Shown piece after piece: positions 7,745 to 16,375 of a stretch of DNA of 46,856 nucleotides. The translations under genes and the position numbers were made by a program. Below the pieces are notes generated by a model. That model was not told the origin of the DNA, made no database searches, and worked only from the letters and a program-made list of their open reading frames with translations. The stretch lies in contig NZ_BKZR01000028.1 in NCBI RefSeq assembly GCF_008974225.1, positions 1-46,856 of the forward strand. Reading direction: 5' to 3'. Numbering within the stretch: position 1 is the stretch's first letter; every line of letters begins with the position of its first letter. Source of the DNA: Weizmannia acidilactici. GTDB lineage: Bacteria > Bacillota > Bacilli > Bacillales > Bacillaceae_C.

Positions 7745-9451
7745 TTGTTCAAACAACTAAGATGGAGAAACATAACGATCGGCGGCAAATATTTTGCAGC
7801 TATGCTGATGATGGCAGCGGCCTTTCTCACAGCTGTTGTGATCACGTCTATCTCTTTGGCAAATACAAGCCGCTTAATGGAAGGTGCCAAAGAAAGAAAC
7901 AAAATGGCGATACAGGCGGGCACGCTTGTTAAGCTTTTTAATGAAAAATATACGATGATCCCGGAGTACATCATCCTTTCCCATGATAAGATGCTGACGG
8001 AATATTTAACGTACAGCAAGTCCTTTGTCCAAACGGCAAAACAGATCAAGCCGTATTTGTCAGGCCGGGAATTGGATACTTTTAACCAAATGATAGACGC
8101 GAACAACCGGCTTGACCAATACTTTTTCAGCAATGTCGTTCCGAACGTCCAGCAGATGAATACAAGCAAATTCCAAACCTTGTACACATCGACAAATCAA
8201 TTGAAACTGAAAATGGCAAAACTTGGGGAAACATTGAAAACATCTGCAGATGAATCCAGTACAGCCTCATTGCAGAAGTCACAGAACAAGTTGCAACATG
8301 TCAAGTTGCTGCTCATCTTGTCTTCAGCAGGCTCCTTGTTCTTTTCCCTCATCTGCCTGATTCTTATCAGCTGGCGGATCAGCCATCATTTGAAAAACAT
8401 TGTAAACCGCAGCAAAGAAGTCGCAAGTGGGAAACTTGATTCAGCCGAAATCACGTACGACGGCCGGGACGAAATCGGGCAACTCGCCGCTTCTATGAAT
8501 GAAATGGGGGAAAATCTCCGGAACATGATTGCCGAAATTCGGACAGTCTCCGATGAAATCGACCGGCACAGCACAAATCTGTTTTCCTCGACCGAATCCT
8601 TGCATGAAGGGAGCGGCCAGATTGCCGTAACGATTGAAGAAATGGCGTCCGGGGCAGGCACCCAGGCTGAAAACGCTTCTTTCATTTCCCAAAGTGCGCA
8701 GACTTTCAATGAAGAATTGGCGGAGGCGCAAAGCCATAATGAAAAACTCGTTGGATTTTCCAATGAAGTGCTCGAAGCGTCCTCATCCGGAAATGCGCTC
8801 ATGCAGATGTCTTTGCAGCAAATGCATACGATTACGGATACGTTCCGGCAATCGGTTGCCAATGTAAAACATTTGGAGGAACAGGCCCATGCGATTGCGA
8901 AAATCGTCGATGTCATTAAAGGCATTGCCGCTCAGACGAATTTGCTTTCGCTTAACGCATCCATCGAAGCCGCCCGTGCCGGTGAAGCAGGGAGCGGTTT
9001 TGCCGTTGTGGCGGAAGAAGTTCGAAAACTTGCGGACGGGGTGGCGCAGTCTGTCGGCGAAATTACTTCCATCGTGTTTTCCATTCAAGATGCGGCCGGA
9101 AAAATTGCATCGGATTTATCCGAAGGCTTTCAAGAAGTCCAAAAAGGTTCCGTGCAAATTGAAACGACCGGAAAACAGTTTGAAATCATTAAAGCCAAGG
9201 TGGAAGACATGGCCGAAAGAATCCAGGGAGTCTCCGCCGCTTTTTCCCATATTTTAGCGTCCAGCCAAAAAATGGGCGAATCGGTTGAACATATTGCCGC
9301 CGTGACCGAGGAATCCGCCGCGGGTGCTGAGGAAATTTCAGCTTCCGTATTGGAACAGCGCCATTCCATCGAATCGATCGCAGAAAGCGCCAAGACGCTT
9401 GCATCAATGGTGGAACAGATGAACAGCCTCGTCAGGAAATTTACGCTTTAA
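7745..9451 (+). CDS. Methyl-accepting chemotaxis protein
   Basis: 568 residues. A first membrane helix is near residues 18-37, an extracellular four-helix-bundle-like sensor spans about 38-185, and a second helix lies near 186-210. A HAMP domain (RISHHLKNIVNRSKEVASG onward) and a long signalling domain with the invariant hairpin IAAQTNLLSLNASIEAARAGE follow. It signals to CheA/CheW. The TTG start at 7745 has AAGGAGG at good spacing. A sugar-binding lipoprotein gene begins 14 bp downstream, suggesting that the receptor senses a loaded binding protein. A perfect sigma-D promoter lies upstream. Confidence 0.95.
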   Translation: MFKQLRWRNITIGGKYFAAMLMMAAAFLTAVVITSISLANTSRLMEGAKERNKMAIQAGTLVKLFNEKYTMIPEYIILSHDKMLTEYLTYSKSFVQTAKQIKPYLSGRELDTFNQMIDANNRLDQYFFSNVVPNVQQMNTSKFQTLYTSTNQLKLKMAKLGETLKTSADESSTASLQKSQNKLQHVKLLLILSSAGSLFFSLICLILISWRISHHLKNIVNRSKEVASGKLDSAEITYDGRDEIGQLAASMNEMGENLRNMIAEIRTVSDEIDRHSTNLFSSTESLHEGSGQIAVTIEEMASGAGTQAENASFISQSAQTFNEELAEAQSHNEKLVGFSNEVLEASSSGNALMQMSLQQMHTITDTFRQSVANVKHLEEQAHAIAKIVDVIKGIAAQTNLLSLNASIEAARAGEAGSGFAVVAEEVRKLADGVAQSVGEITSIVFSIQDAAGKIASDLSEGFQEVQKGSVQIETTGKQFEIIKAKVEDMAERIQGVSAAFSHILASSQKMGESVEHIAAVTEESAAGAEEISASVLEQRHSIESIAESAKTLASMVEQMNSLVRKFTL

Positions 9452-9465
9452 AGGGGGCCTACCGG

Positions 9466-10515
9466 GTGAAAAAATATTGGAAATTGATGGTGCTTCTTAT
9501 CGTGTCGGCCTTGATTATCCCGGCTTGCTCCAATACGGCAGACAACACGAGCAACGGCCGGAAAGTCAAATTGATCAAAAATGAGGATCAAGTCTATGTC
9601 GGTTTTTTAATTGATACGTTAAAAGATGCACGCTGGTACAGGGATAAAAAATTATTCGAAAAACAAGTGAAAGATCTCGGAGGGGAAGTGAAAACGCTGG
9701 CTGCGAACGGGCTGGATGATGTGCAGATCGACCAGGCCAAATTGCTGATCGAAGAAGGTGTGGATATTTTGGTCGTCGTGCCCCATAATGCGGAGATCGC
9801 AGCCAAAATTGTCACGATGGCGCACAAATCCGGCGTAAAAGTTATATCATACGACCGCCTGATTGCAAATGCCAATGTCGATTATTATATTTCGTTTGAC
9901 AATGAAAAAGTCGGGGAACTGCAGGCGAAGGAAATTTTGAAGCACCAGCCTGAAGGGAATTTTGCTTATGTCGGCGGCGCGGAATCCGACCATAATGCCA
10001 TTCTGTTCCGGCAGGGGGCCATGAACGTGCTCAAGCCCCTGATCGATAAAGGAAAAGTGAAACTGGTGTACGATCAGTATACAAACGAATGGGATCCGGA
10101 AACGGCGAAAAAAAATATGCAGGCGCTTTTGAAAAAACGCGGAAACAAGATTGATGCGGTCATTGCCGCAAACGACGGGACGGCCGGCGGGGTGATTGAA
10201 GCACTTGATACAGCTGGCTTGGCCAGGAAAGTGCCGGTATCGGGCCAGGATGCGGAACTGCCGGCCATCCACCGCATTTTAAAAGGAACGCAAACAATGA
10301 CCGTGTACAAACCGATTTCTAAAATTGCAACGGAGGCGGCAAAACTGGCCGTCCATGTGGCAGAAGGGAAAAAGGTAACCACTGACACTACCATAAACAA
10401 CGGAAAAATCAATGTCCCTACGATTTTACTCGAACCGATTGCGGTCACAAAGCGCAATATTAAAGATACAGTGATCCAAGACAAATTTTATACCAAACAG
10501 GAAGTTTACCAATGA
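9466..10515 (+). CDS. Sugar-binding lipoprotein, XylF/RbsB-like (Peripla_BP_4)
   Basis: 349 residues. A lipoprotein signal peptide ends in the lipobox IIPAC (Cys21), followed by a type I periplasmic-binding fold with VYVGFLIDTLKDARW, VISYDRLI and DAVIAANDGTAGGVIEAL, typical of D-xylose-binding XylF and its relatives. It would sit on the outer face of the membrane. No ABC permease or ATPase gene is next to it. Instead it shares the sigma-D transcription unit of the chemoreceptor, so it may serve sensing rather than uptake. The GTG start follows AAAGGGGG; a strong terminator follows the stop. The actual sugar is not known. Confidence 0.88.
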   Translation: MKKYWKLMVLLIVSALIIPACSNTADNTSNGRKVKLIKNEDQVYVGFLIDTLKDARWYRDKKLFEKQVKDLGGEVKTLAANGLDDVQIDQAKLLIEEGVDILVVVPHNAEIAAKIVTMAHKSGVKVISYDRLIANANVDYYISFDNEKVGELQAKEILKHQPEGNFAYVGGAESDHNAILFRQGAMNVLKPLIDKGKVKLVYDQYTNEWDPETAKKNMQALLKKRGNKIDAVIAANDGTAGGVIEALDTAGLARKVPVSGQDAELPAIHRILKGTQTMTVYKPISKIATEAAKLAVHVAEGKKVTTDTTINNGKINVPTILLEPIAVTKRNIKDTVIQDKFYTKQEVYQ

Positions 10516-10522
10516 AAACGGG

Positions 10523-10556
10523 ACCCCCGCTTTGATTTTCAAAGCCGGGGTTTTTG
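10523..10556 (+). terminator. Terminator of the chemoreceptor operon
   Basis: ACCCCCGCTTTG and CAAAGCCGGGGT form a stem with one mismatch and a four-base loop, followed by TTTTTGTTT. Confidence 0.85.
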
Positions 10557-10614
10557 TTTGGAGGGAGTGGTTGCGGCACCATTTCGCCATGTTTCGGTCC
10601 AATTCCAACAAAAC

Positions 10615-11181
10615 TTAGTACTTCATCTTGGTCCGGATACCTGACCACAAGGCAATAGCCAATCCGCCGAGCATATCCGCTATCAGATCGGTCATCGTAT
10701 CTTTATTTCCGCTCCCCTGCAAGGTAGATCCGAAAAGCCGGTCTGCGGTAAATTCATACATTTCCCATAACACACCGCCCAAAGAAGCAAACCCGAGCAC
10801 ACATAAAAATACAAACCACGCGGAGATTTCCCTGCCCGCATTTCGCAGCACCAATCGTTCATATAAAGCCACTGCGGTAAACCCAAGAATGCATCCACTC
10901 ACAAAGTGCATCAATGTGTCCCACCAGCCAAGGCCGTACCATCCCTGGATCGAGCCGAGATACTGGGAACCAATTAAAAAAAGAAAATAGGAAATGGTGA
11001 TGGGCAAATGGAACCGAAACTTTGTAAACAGGTCAAGGACGAGGGGAACTGCGCCGCAAAGAACGCCGCTGATTGCCACCGCCGCCTTCCATGATTCCCC
11101 TGAAACATATTGTGTGGCGGCTAATATACCCATCCACACCACATAAGCCAAACTGATTCCGAGCACGATTTTCCGGTTCAT
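10615..11181 (-). CDS. YjdF/DUF2238-like integral membrane protein, copy 1
   Basis: About 188 residues with roughly five to six hydrophobic helices. Conserved polar positions are WWDTLMHFVSGCILGF, GVLWEMYEFTADRLFG and DTMTDLIADMLGG, resembling the YjdF/DUF2238 group. No biochemical function is established for that group. It follows its paralogue at 11199-11765 by 17 bp and shares the spacing of all three motifs, so the pair arose by tandem duplication and probably forms one leftward operon. ATG 11181 is preferred over GTG 11190, which lies too close to the AAGGA ribosome site. Confidence 0.7.
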   Translation of the reverse strand: MNRKIVLGISLAYVVWMGILAATQYVSGESWKAAVAISGVLCGAVPLVLDLFTKFRFHLPITISYFLFLIGSQYLGSIQGWYGLGWWDTLMHFVSGCILGFTAVALYERLVLRNAGREISAWFVFLCVLGFASLGGVLWEMYEFTADRLFGSTLQGSGNKDTMTDLIADMLGGLAIALWSGIRTKMKY

Positions 11182-11198
11182 GTTTTCCACTTTCCTTC

Positions 11199-11765
11199 TT
11201 AAACGTTTTGCTTCCTGATGCCAGTATAAACCGCAATTGCGATTCCGCCAAAAAGGCCTGCCAAAAGATCATACATGGTATCTGTATTTCCTCCGCGCTG
11301 CATCGTATGGGAGGCGATCACATCCCCCAAAAATTCATACACTTCCCAAAGCACGCTGGCAATGACGGCAAGAGACAGCACAAAAAGCATGGGAATCCAC
11401 CGGGATACATTTCGCCTGGCTGTTTCCGGGATAAACATTTTATAGAGCGTAATGCCGACACAGGCCACAAATACGCCTTTATAAAAATGGACTGACGTAT
11501 CCCACCACTTAAAACGGTCGTAAAAACCCCCGATCGAACCGAGGCCGATCGAGCAGAAAACAAATATGTACCAGCCAATGACCGTCGGCGTATTGATTCG
11601 GTTATTTTTCAAAAATAACAATCCGAGCGGCAGCGCACTTAACGCAATGCCGCCAAGTGCAATCACCCAGCGCAGGGAATCATGCTTGATAATGAAATAA
11701 ATCATCAGTCCGGCCATTCCAATGATAAATACAACACTGAACAGTATAATGACAATGCGTTTCAA
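11199..11765 (-). CDS. YjdF/DUF2238-like integral membrane protein, copy 2
   Basis: 188 residues, several membrane helices, starting with a hydrophobic segment at residues 3-27. It carries the same motif set as its neighbour: WWDTSVHFYKGVFVACV, VLWEVYEFLGDVIASH and NTDTMYDLLAGLFGG. The acidic and histidine positions face the same helices in both copies, hinting at a shared ligand or ion site (inference). It is the first gene of the pair. No regulator is adjacent. Confidence 0.7.
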   Translation of the reverse strand: MKRIVIILFSVVFIIGMAGLMIYFIIKHDSLRWVIALGGIALSALPLGLLFLKNNRINTPTVIGWYIFVFCSIGLGSIGGFYDRFKWWDTSVHFYKGVFVACVGITLYKMFIPETARRNVSRWIPMLFVLSLAVIASVLWEVYEFLGDVIASHTMQRGGNTDTMYDLLAGLFGGIAIAVYTGIRKQNV

Positions 11766-11920
11766 TCTCCCACCCCATATCCTAATGATCCATGATTAAG
11801 ATGCCCCGCTTTTCTAAATCCATTCATGGCTGGTAAAAAAAACAAATATCATCTTTTTATAAAGGTTCCGCTGAATCATTGCTATAATGATGGCAGTGCA
11901 TATTCAAGTGAGGCGTGGTT

Positions 11921-13306
11921 GTGGAAAGTACATCATATTTTTTAATTAAATCTTCTCGTCATCTTCGTTTCTCTCCTTTTTGTTCAGTATTGGACAAGCC
12001 AGCCTAAACCGAATAAAAACGCGGTTAACATTTTGATTTGTTACTCTTTAACCGTTTCAATCTCCCTTTGCATGCTGATGCCGGTGACCATTCATGGCGG
12101 CATCATTTTCGACTTGCGATATATTCCGTTTGTAATCGATTGCTTATATGCGAATAGATTTACAAGATACTGGATGATCGTGCTTATGATCGGGCTGCGG
12201 TTATTTAAAGGGTTTGAGCACTCATGGTTTGCGATTTCTAACATCGTTTTGTTCTATATCGTGATCATGTTACTGAAGAAACAGTTTATGCAGCTGTCAA
12301 TACCAAAGAAAATTTTACTGTCGACATCACTCATGATTGGGATAACAGTCTGGAGTATAATTGGTGTGAACCTATTCTTCCATTTGCCGATTACACTGCC
12401 TTTTTCTTCGCATATGTGGCGATCCAGTCAGACGGCATGTTTATCGTCGGCTATATGGTTGAACACATCCGGAAGCAGCACCTTGTCCTTCGCCGGTTGA
12501 TCCGGATGGAAAAAATGGAAGTGGTCAGCCATTTGGCGGCAAGCATATCGCATGAAATCAGAAACCCGCTGACCGCAACACGCGGCTTTTTACAATTATT
12601 GATGGAATCCAAAGATATACCGGAAGACAAGAAAAAATACATATCGATTGCCGTAAGCGAGCTGGATCAGGCAGAAGGGATTATCCGGTATTACTTGACA
12701 TTTGCAAAACCGACACCGGAAAAACTTGAAGTGTTGAATTTGGAAGAAGAGATTGAAAAGGCAATACGTATTCTGGAACCGCTCGCGAACATGAATGCTG
12801 TTGACATTCGCCCGCACTTACATTCCTGTAAGATGGTCGGCAATACGGGGTTCCTTCAGCAGATCCTCATCAATATTATGAAAAACGGCATTGAAGCGAT
12901 GCCAAACGGGGGAGTCCTTTCCATTTATACAAAGCAGGACAGTTCCAAAGTCTCGATTATCATCGCAGATGAAGGTGTCGGCATGGATGAAGCGCAAAAA
13001 AGCAGGCTGGGGGAACCTTATTTCTCGACGAAAGAATCGAAAGGAACCGGACATGGCATGATGGTCGTTTTCCGCCTTGTGGAAACGATGAACGGAAGCG
13101 TTCAGGTGGACAGCGAAAAAAGAAAAGAAACGACCATTACACTTATTTTCCCTGCCCTTTCAGAAACAACGAAAAAAATCTTACTGCAGCCGCGACCGGG
13201 GATTCTTTTTAAGCCGGACTTTCACCAGGACTGCCGGGGATATATCCGGATCTGGAAAAATGATAAGCATCCAAGTTTACAAAATCCTTTTCACTGTTTA
13301 GAATAA
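11921..13306 (+). pseudogene. Sporulation-type sensor histidine kinase (5TMR-LYT, KinB-like), frameshifted
   Basis: Three frames combine to one kinase. GTG 11921 opens ESTSYFLI; a second frame from about 11950 gives LLVIFVSLLFVQYW and then the multi-helix 5TMR-LYT sensor. A third frame from about 12405 carries the H-box SISHEIRNPLTATRGFLQLL, the N-box MKNGIEAM, the G1 box ADEGVGM and a G2 box reading GTGHGM where GTGLGM is usual. The breaks fall in runs AAA (11948-11950) and TTTTT (12401-12405). One base removed and one added would restore a single reading frame. Either a recent pseudogene or sequencing error. The C-terminal tail after FPAL is unusually long. Confidence 0.75.
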
Positions 13307-13343
13307 AGCATTGCACATTTTCATGAAGAAATGAGGTGTTCTT

Positions 13344-14807
13344 TTGCCTTCCTCTGTCAAAACCTATCAGGATGACCCGGCTGTCCAAAGCAAACGGTGG
13401 GTCATTTTAATCGTTCTAAACTTATTTACTTTTATGTCCACGCTGGACGGCAGCATCGTCAATATTGCCCTGCCTTCCATATCCAAAAATTTGCACCTGG
13501 CGATTGCGGAATCGGAATGGGTCGTAACCGGCTATATGCTGACGATCTGCGCACTGATTCTATTTTTCGGGAAACTTGGCGATATGTTCGGCAAAATTAA
13601 GCTGTTTAAGCTCGGCTGCGTTATCTTTATTGCCGGCTCGCTGCTTTGCGGCCTCAGCCAATCGCTTTTTTCCCTCGTCGCTTCCCGGGTTGTCCAGGCC
13701 GTGGGAGCTTCGATGACGATGTCCACCAACCAGGGCATTATTACGGAAATTTTTCCCGCCACCGAACGCGGACGGGCGCTCGGTCTGATTGGAACATTTG
13801 TTTCCCTCGGAAGCATCGCGGGGCCGAGCATCGGCGGGTTTATCGTGTCGGGCTTGGGATGGCCGTATATTTTCTGGGTCAATGTACCGATCGGTTTGAT
13901 TGCCATTATCCTCGGCTGGCTTTTTCTGCCGCGCGACCTCATCAAAACGCGGGCCAAACTCGATATTCCGGGAAGCCTTTTGTTTGCGGCAAGCATCGTT
14001 TTCATTTTTGCCGGCCTGCTGTTAAGCCAGCAGACAGGGTTTAGGGATCCACGCATCATTGCTGCGTTAATCGGCGGTGTGATCTTATTCTCCATTTTCT
14101 TATTCGTGGAATCCCGCAAAAAAGATCCGATGATGCAGCTTGAACTTTTCAAAAACCCGTTGTTTTCGCTCAGCATTTTTTGCGGCTTTCTTGTATTTGC
14201 CAGCAACTTCTGCTTTAACATCGTCTCGCCGTTTTATACGCAGGATATTTTGCATTTGACGCCGTCCGAGTCCGGGCTTGTGCTCATGCTGTTCCCGATC
14301 ACGATGGTGGTCGTTGCGCCATTGAGCGGGGCATTGAGCGATAAAATCGGTTCCGAGCTGCTGACGTTTATCGGGCTGCTGTTAATGGTCGCAGCGCAGA
14401 TCGGCCTTGCCAGCCTCCATCAGGGGAGCGCCGTCGCACTTGTATGTATGCTTACGGCCATGCTCGGCATCAGCAGCGGGCTGTTCCAATCCCCGAATAA
14501 TTCGCTCGTCATGTCGACGGTCAAACGGACGCAGCTCGGCATTGCCGGCAGCATCAATGCGCTCGTCCGGAATGTCGGGATGGTCGTCGGGATTTCAATC
14601 GCCACAAGCACGCTGTTCGGCGTGATGAGCCACGAAGCCGGCCGCCGCGTTACCGCACTCATCCTGAACCGCCCCGATATTTTCATAGACGGCATGCATG
14701 TTGTCTTTATCGGGTCAGCGGGCATCTGCCTCCTCGGCGCCGTCCTGACAGGCTGGCGGCTTTTCCAGGCAAGAAAAAGAAAAGGGCAAACCCGGCAGAC
14801 TGTTTAA
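13344..14807 (+). CDS. MFS drug:proton antiporter, DHA2 (14-TMS, EmrB/QacA) family
   Basis: 487 residues with about 14 membrane helices. The DHA2 signatures STLDGSIVNIALPSI (helix 1) and GKLGDMFGKIKLF (motif A, loop 2-3) are present, with ERGRALGLIGTFVSLGSIAGPSIGG (motif C-like) in helix 5. It probably exports toxic compounds using the proton gradient. The TTG start at 13344 has GAGGTG five bases upstream. A terminator follows directly. No regulator is adjacent, so the substrate cannot be guessed. Confidence 0.92.
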   Translation: MPSSVKTYQDDPAVQSKRWVILIVLNLFTFMSTLDGSIVNIALPSISKNLHLAIAESEWVVTGYMLTICALILFFGKLGDMFGKIKLFKLGCVIFIAGSLLCGLSQSLFSLVASRVVQAVGASMTMSTNQGIITEIFPATERGRALGLIGTFVSLGSIAGPSIGGFIVSGLGWPYIFWVNVPIGLIAIILGWLFLPRDLIKTRAKLDIPGSLLFAASIVFIFAGLLLSQQTGFRDPRIIAALIGGVILFSIFLFVESRKKDPMMQLELFKNPLFSLSIFCGFLVFASNFCFNIVSPFYTQDILHLTPSESGLVLMLFPITMVVVAPLSGALSDKIGSELLTFIGLLLMVAAQIGLASLHQGSAVALVCMLTAMLGISSGLFQSPNNSLVMSTVKRTQLGIAGSINALVRNVGMVVGISIATSTLFGVMSHEAGRRVTALILNRPDIFIDGMHVVFIGSAGICLLGAVLTGWRLFQARKRKGQTRQTV

Positions 14808-14811
14808 TGTG

Positions 14812-14839
14812 AAAGGGGCTGACCTCAAAGCCCCTTTTT
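14812..14839 (+). terminator. Terminator after the MFS gene
   Basis: AAAGGGGCT pairs with AGCCCCTTT and is followed by T's. The same hairpin forms the head of the R52 repeat element that starts here; a related head is found at 41584. Confidence 0.8.
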
Positions 14840-15067
14840 AAGCGGAAATTTTTATCAGATGATCTTGAGTAAGCTTCTCAGATCCATTTCTTCGGGAAAT
14901 TTTTCTCTAACGGTCGTGACATAGCTTCTCTGAACCGTTTCCTCGAGAAAATTTTCCTCTAACAGTCTTGACGAGGCTTCTCTGAACTATTTTTTCGGGA
15001 ATATTTTCCTCTAACGATCCTGACAAAGCTTCTCTGAACCATTTCTTTCGGGAAAACTTTTCTCTAA
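14840..15067 (+). repeat. 52-nt tandem repeat array (family R52), about four units
   Basis: TCTAAC recurs at 14906, 14958, 15010 and 15063, giving periods of 52, 52 and 53. Each unit contains a GGGAAAwTTTTyCTCTAAC-like segment and CTTCTCTGAACC. Units differ by scattered substitutions. The array lies between the MFS terminator and a terminator-like tail, with no open frame kept. Confidence 0.85.
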
Positions 15068-15118
15068 CGGAGCTGTCCCAAAAGTCGATAGATTGACCAG
15101 GGGACACCCCCTTTTTTA
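15068..15118 (+). repeat. Terminator-like tail element of the R52 repeat family
   Basis: CTGTCCCAAAAGTCGATAGA, then GACCAGGGGACACCCCC and a T-run. The same unit recurs alone at 31156-31204 with about 80% identity by eye. GGGG..CCCC pairing plus a poly-T end gives it terminator shape. Confidence 0.65.
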
Positions 15119-15132
15119 AAGTTATCTGAGAA

Positions 15133-15260
15133 TGTTAATGATCGCGAAATTCACTCACTTCCCACACGCCGCGAGCCTCCTCGCTCGTCCCTCAAGCACA
15201 CTGGATCTCTTATTACTCGCTTATCCCGCAGGAGTCTCGTAAACTTCGCGATCATCAACA
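15133..15260. repeat. Long imperfect inverted-repeat element, copy A
   Basis: The ends TGTTAATGATCGCGAA and TTCGCGATCATCAACA are reverse complements apart from a base. The interior contains GCGAGCCTCCTCGCTCG and CTTATCCCGCAGGAGTCTCG. Copies B (18032-18147) and C (42535-42645) share the interior. It resembles intergenic repeats common in Bacillaceae genomes. No transposase is encoded. Confidence 0.8.
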
Positions 15261-15443
15261 GGTAATATACAGCGTAAAATTGGGACCCCATATGAAAAAA
15301 TGTTATATGCCGCGCTTGCCCTGCTGCTTGTCTGGCAAATGTCAAATGAACCGGCAATTCAGGGCCCAAAGCTGAGCGGCTATTTACAATCTTAACATTT
15401 TTCGCTACGATAACATCAGTGACAATAAAAGAAGGGCTGATGT

Positions 15444-16226
15444 ATGTTTTTTGGGCTGGATCCATCTTTGTTATTTATTTTAATCGCGTTTGGTTTTTGT
15501 GCAGCGTTTATTGATTCGGTTGTCGGAGGGGGCGGCCTCATTTCGCTGCCTGCCCTGATGTTTACCGGGCTTTCGCCTTCCGCGGCAGTTGCGACCAATA
15601 AATTGGCGGGCACTATGGGGTCTTTTACGAGCACATTCGTTTTTTACCGTTCCGGAAAACTCGATTTATCCTCGATTTATAAGCTGTTCCCGCTCACCTT
15701 TTTCGGCTCGATGCTGGGTGCTTATACGGTCCATCTGATCGACCCGGAAGTGCTGAAACCGCTCATGCTCGTGATGCTAGCGGCAGTCGGCATTTATACC
15801 ATCATCAAAAAAGACTGGGGAAAGATCCTGACGTATAAAAAATTATCGGTCCGCCGCTATATTCTGTTTACGGTATTGATTTTCTTCATCGGGTTTTACG
15901 ACGGATTCCTCGGCCCGGGCACCGGTTCGTTTTTAATGTTTGCTTTTCTGTTGATCGGATTTGATTTTTTAAAAGCGGCCGGAAACGCCAAGTTTTTGAA
16001 CTTTGGAAGCAATATTGCGGCATTGATCATGTTCATATGTTTAGGCCAGATCCATTATGCTTATGGGATACCGATGGGGCTTGCACAAATCGCCGGTTCC
16101 GTTGTTGGATCAAAGTTTGCGATCAAACGGGGGAGCAACTACGTCCGGATTCTGTTCATTGCCGTAACGTTCCTGCTGCTGGCGAAAAATACGTATGATT
16201 ATGTACATTCCTTTATTTTCGGCTAA
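15444..16226 (+). CDS. TSUP family transporter (TauE/SafE, YfcA-like)
   Basis: 260 residues, about eight hydrophobic helices, full length for the TauE/SafE family. Typical segments: SVVGGGGLISLPALMFTGLSPSAAVATNKLAGTMGS near the N-terminus and the internal echo GFYDGFLGPGTGSFLMFAFL with NAKFLNFGSNIAAL. Family members export sulfite, sulfoacetate or related organic anions. It stands alone, with repeats upstream and the guanidine riboswitch region downstream. The substrate is unknown. Confidence 0.9.
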   Translation: MFFGLDPSLLFILIAFGFCAAFIDSVVGGGGLISLPALMFTGLSPSAAVATNKLAGTMGSFTSTFVFYRSGKLDLSSIYKLFPLTFFGSMLGAYTVHLIDPEVLKPLMLVMLAAVGIYTIIKKDWGKILTYKKLSVRRYILFTVLIFFIGFYDGFLGPGTGSFLMFAFLLIGFDFLKAAGNAKFLNFGSNIAALIMFICLGQIHYAYGIPMGLAQIAGSVVGSKFAIKRGSNYVRILFIAVTFLLLAKNTYDYVHSFIFG

Positions 16227-16231
16227 TAGAG

Positions 16232-16357
16232 GCAAAACTTCCGGCACTTTTGTGAACCGGGCTTCGTCCTGCATCCCGAGCCCGCAAACTTAACTTACTT
16301 GTGCCACGGGAAAAGCCCGGGAGATGCTGCTACCGCGCAATCTCCCCGGGCTTTTTT
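16232..16357 (+). promoter_or_regulatory. Probable guanidine-I (ykkC) riboswitch with intrinsic terminator
   Basis: The leader before a YkkCD-type exporter pair contains CTTCCGG, CTGCATCCCGAG and CACGGGAAAAGCCCGGGAGA, the last matching the 3' core of guanidine-I aptamers. The GCCCGGGAGA segment can instead pair with TCTCCCCGGGC at 16341-16351, followed by TTTTTT. This is an ON-switch layout: guanidine would hold the aptamer and stop the terminator from forming. The 5' half is more divergent from the consensus I remember. The context with guanidinium-type SMR exporters is strong support. Confidence 0.72.
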
Positions 16358-16375
16358 AAGCGGAGGTGATTTGAA

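Noticed and set aside
7564..8187. Long minus-strand open frame over the start of the chemoreceptor gene
   Set aside because: It overlaps a gene with full family motifs, a sigma-D promoter and a ribosome site on the other strand. It has no recognisable domain.
1..15067. 52-nt tandem repeats as CRISPR arrays
   Set aside because: Whole units repeat without unique spacers, the period equals one unit, and no cas genes are present.
15133..15260. Insertion sequence
   Set aside because: Inverted ends are present, but there is no transposase and the interior is a non-coding hairpin shared by all copies.
15300..15395. Possible 31-codon membrane peptide (MLYAALALLLVWQMSNEPAI...)
   Set aside because: Hydrophobic start looks gene-like, but no convincing ribosome site precedes it and it lies beside a repeat. 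Could be a remnant; not enough to call.
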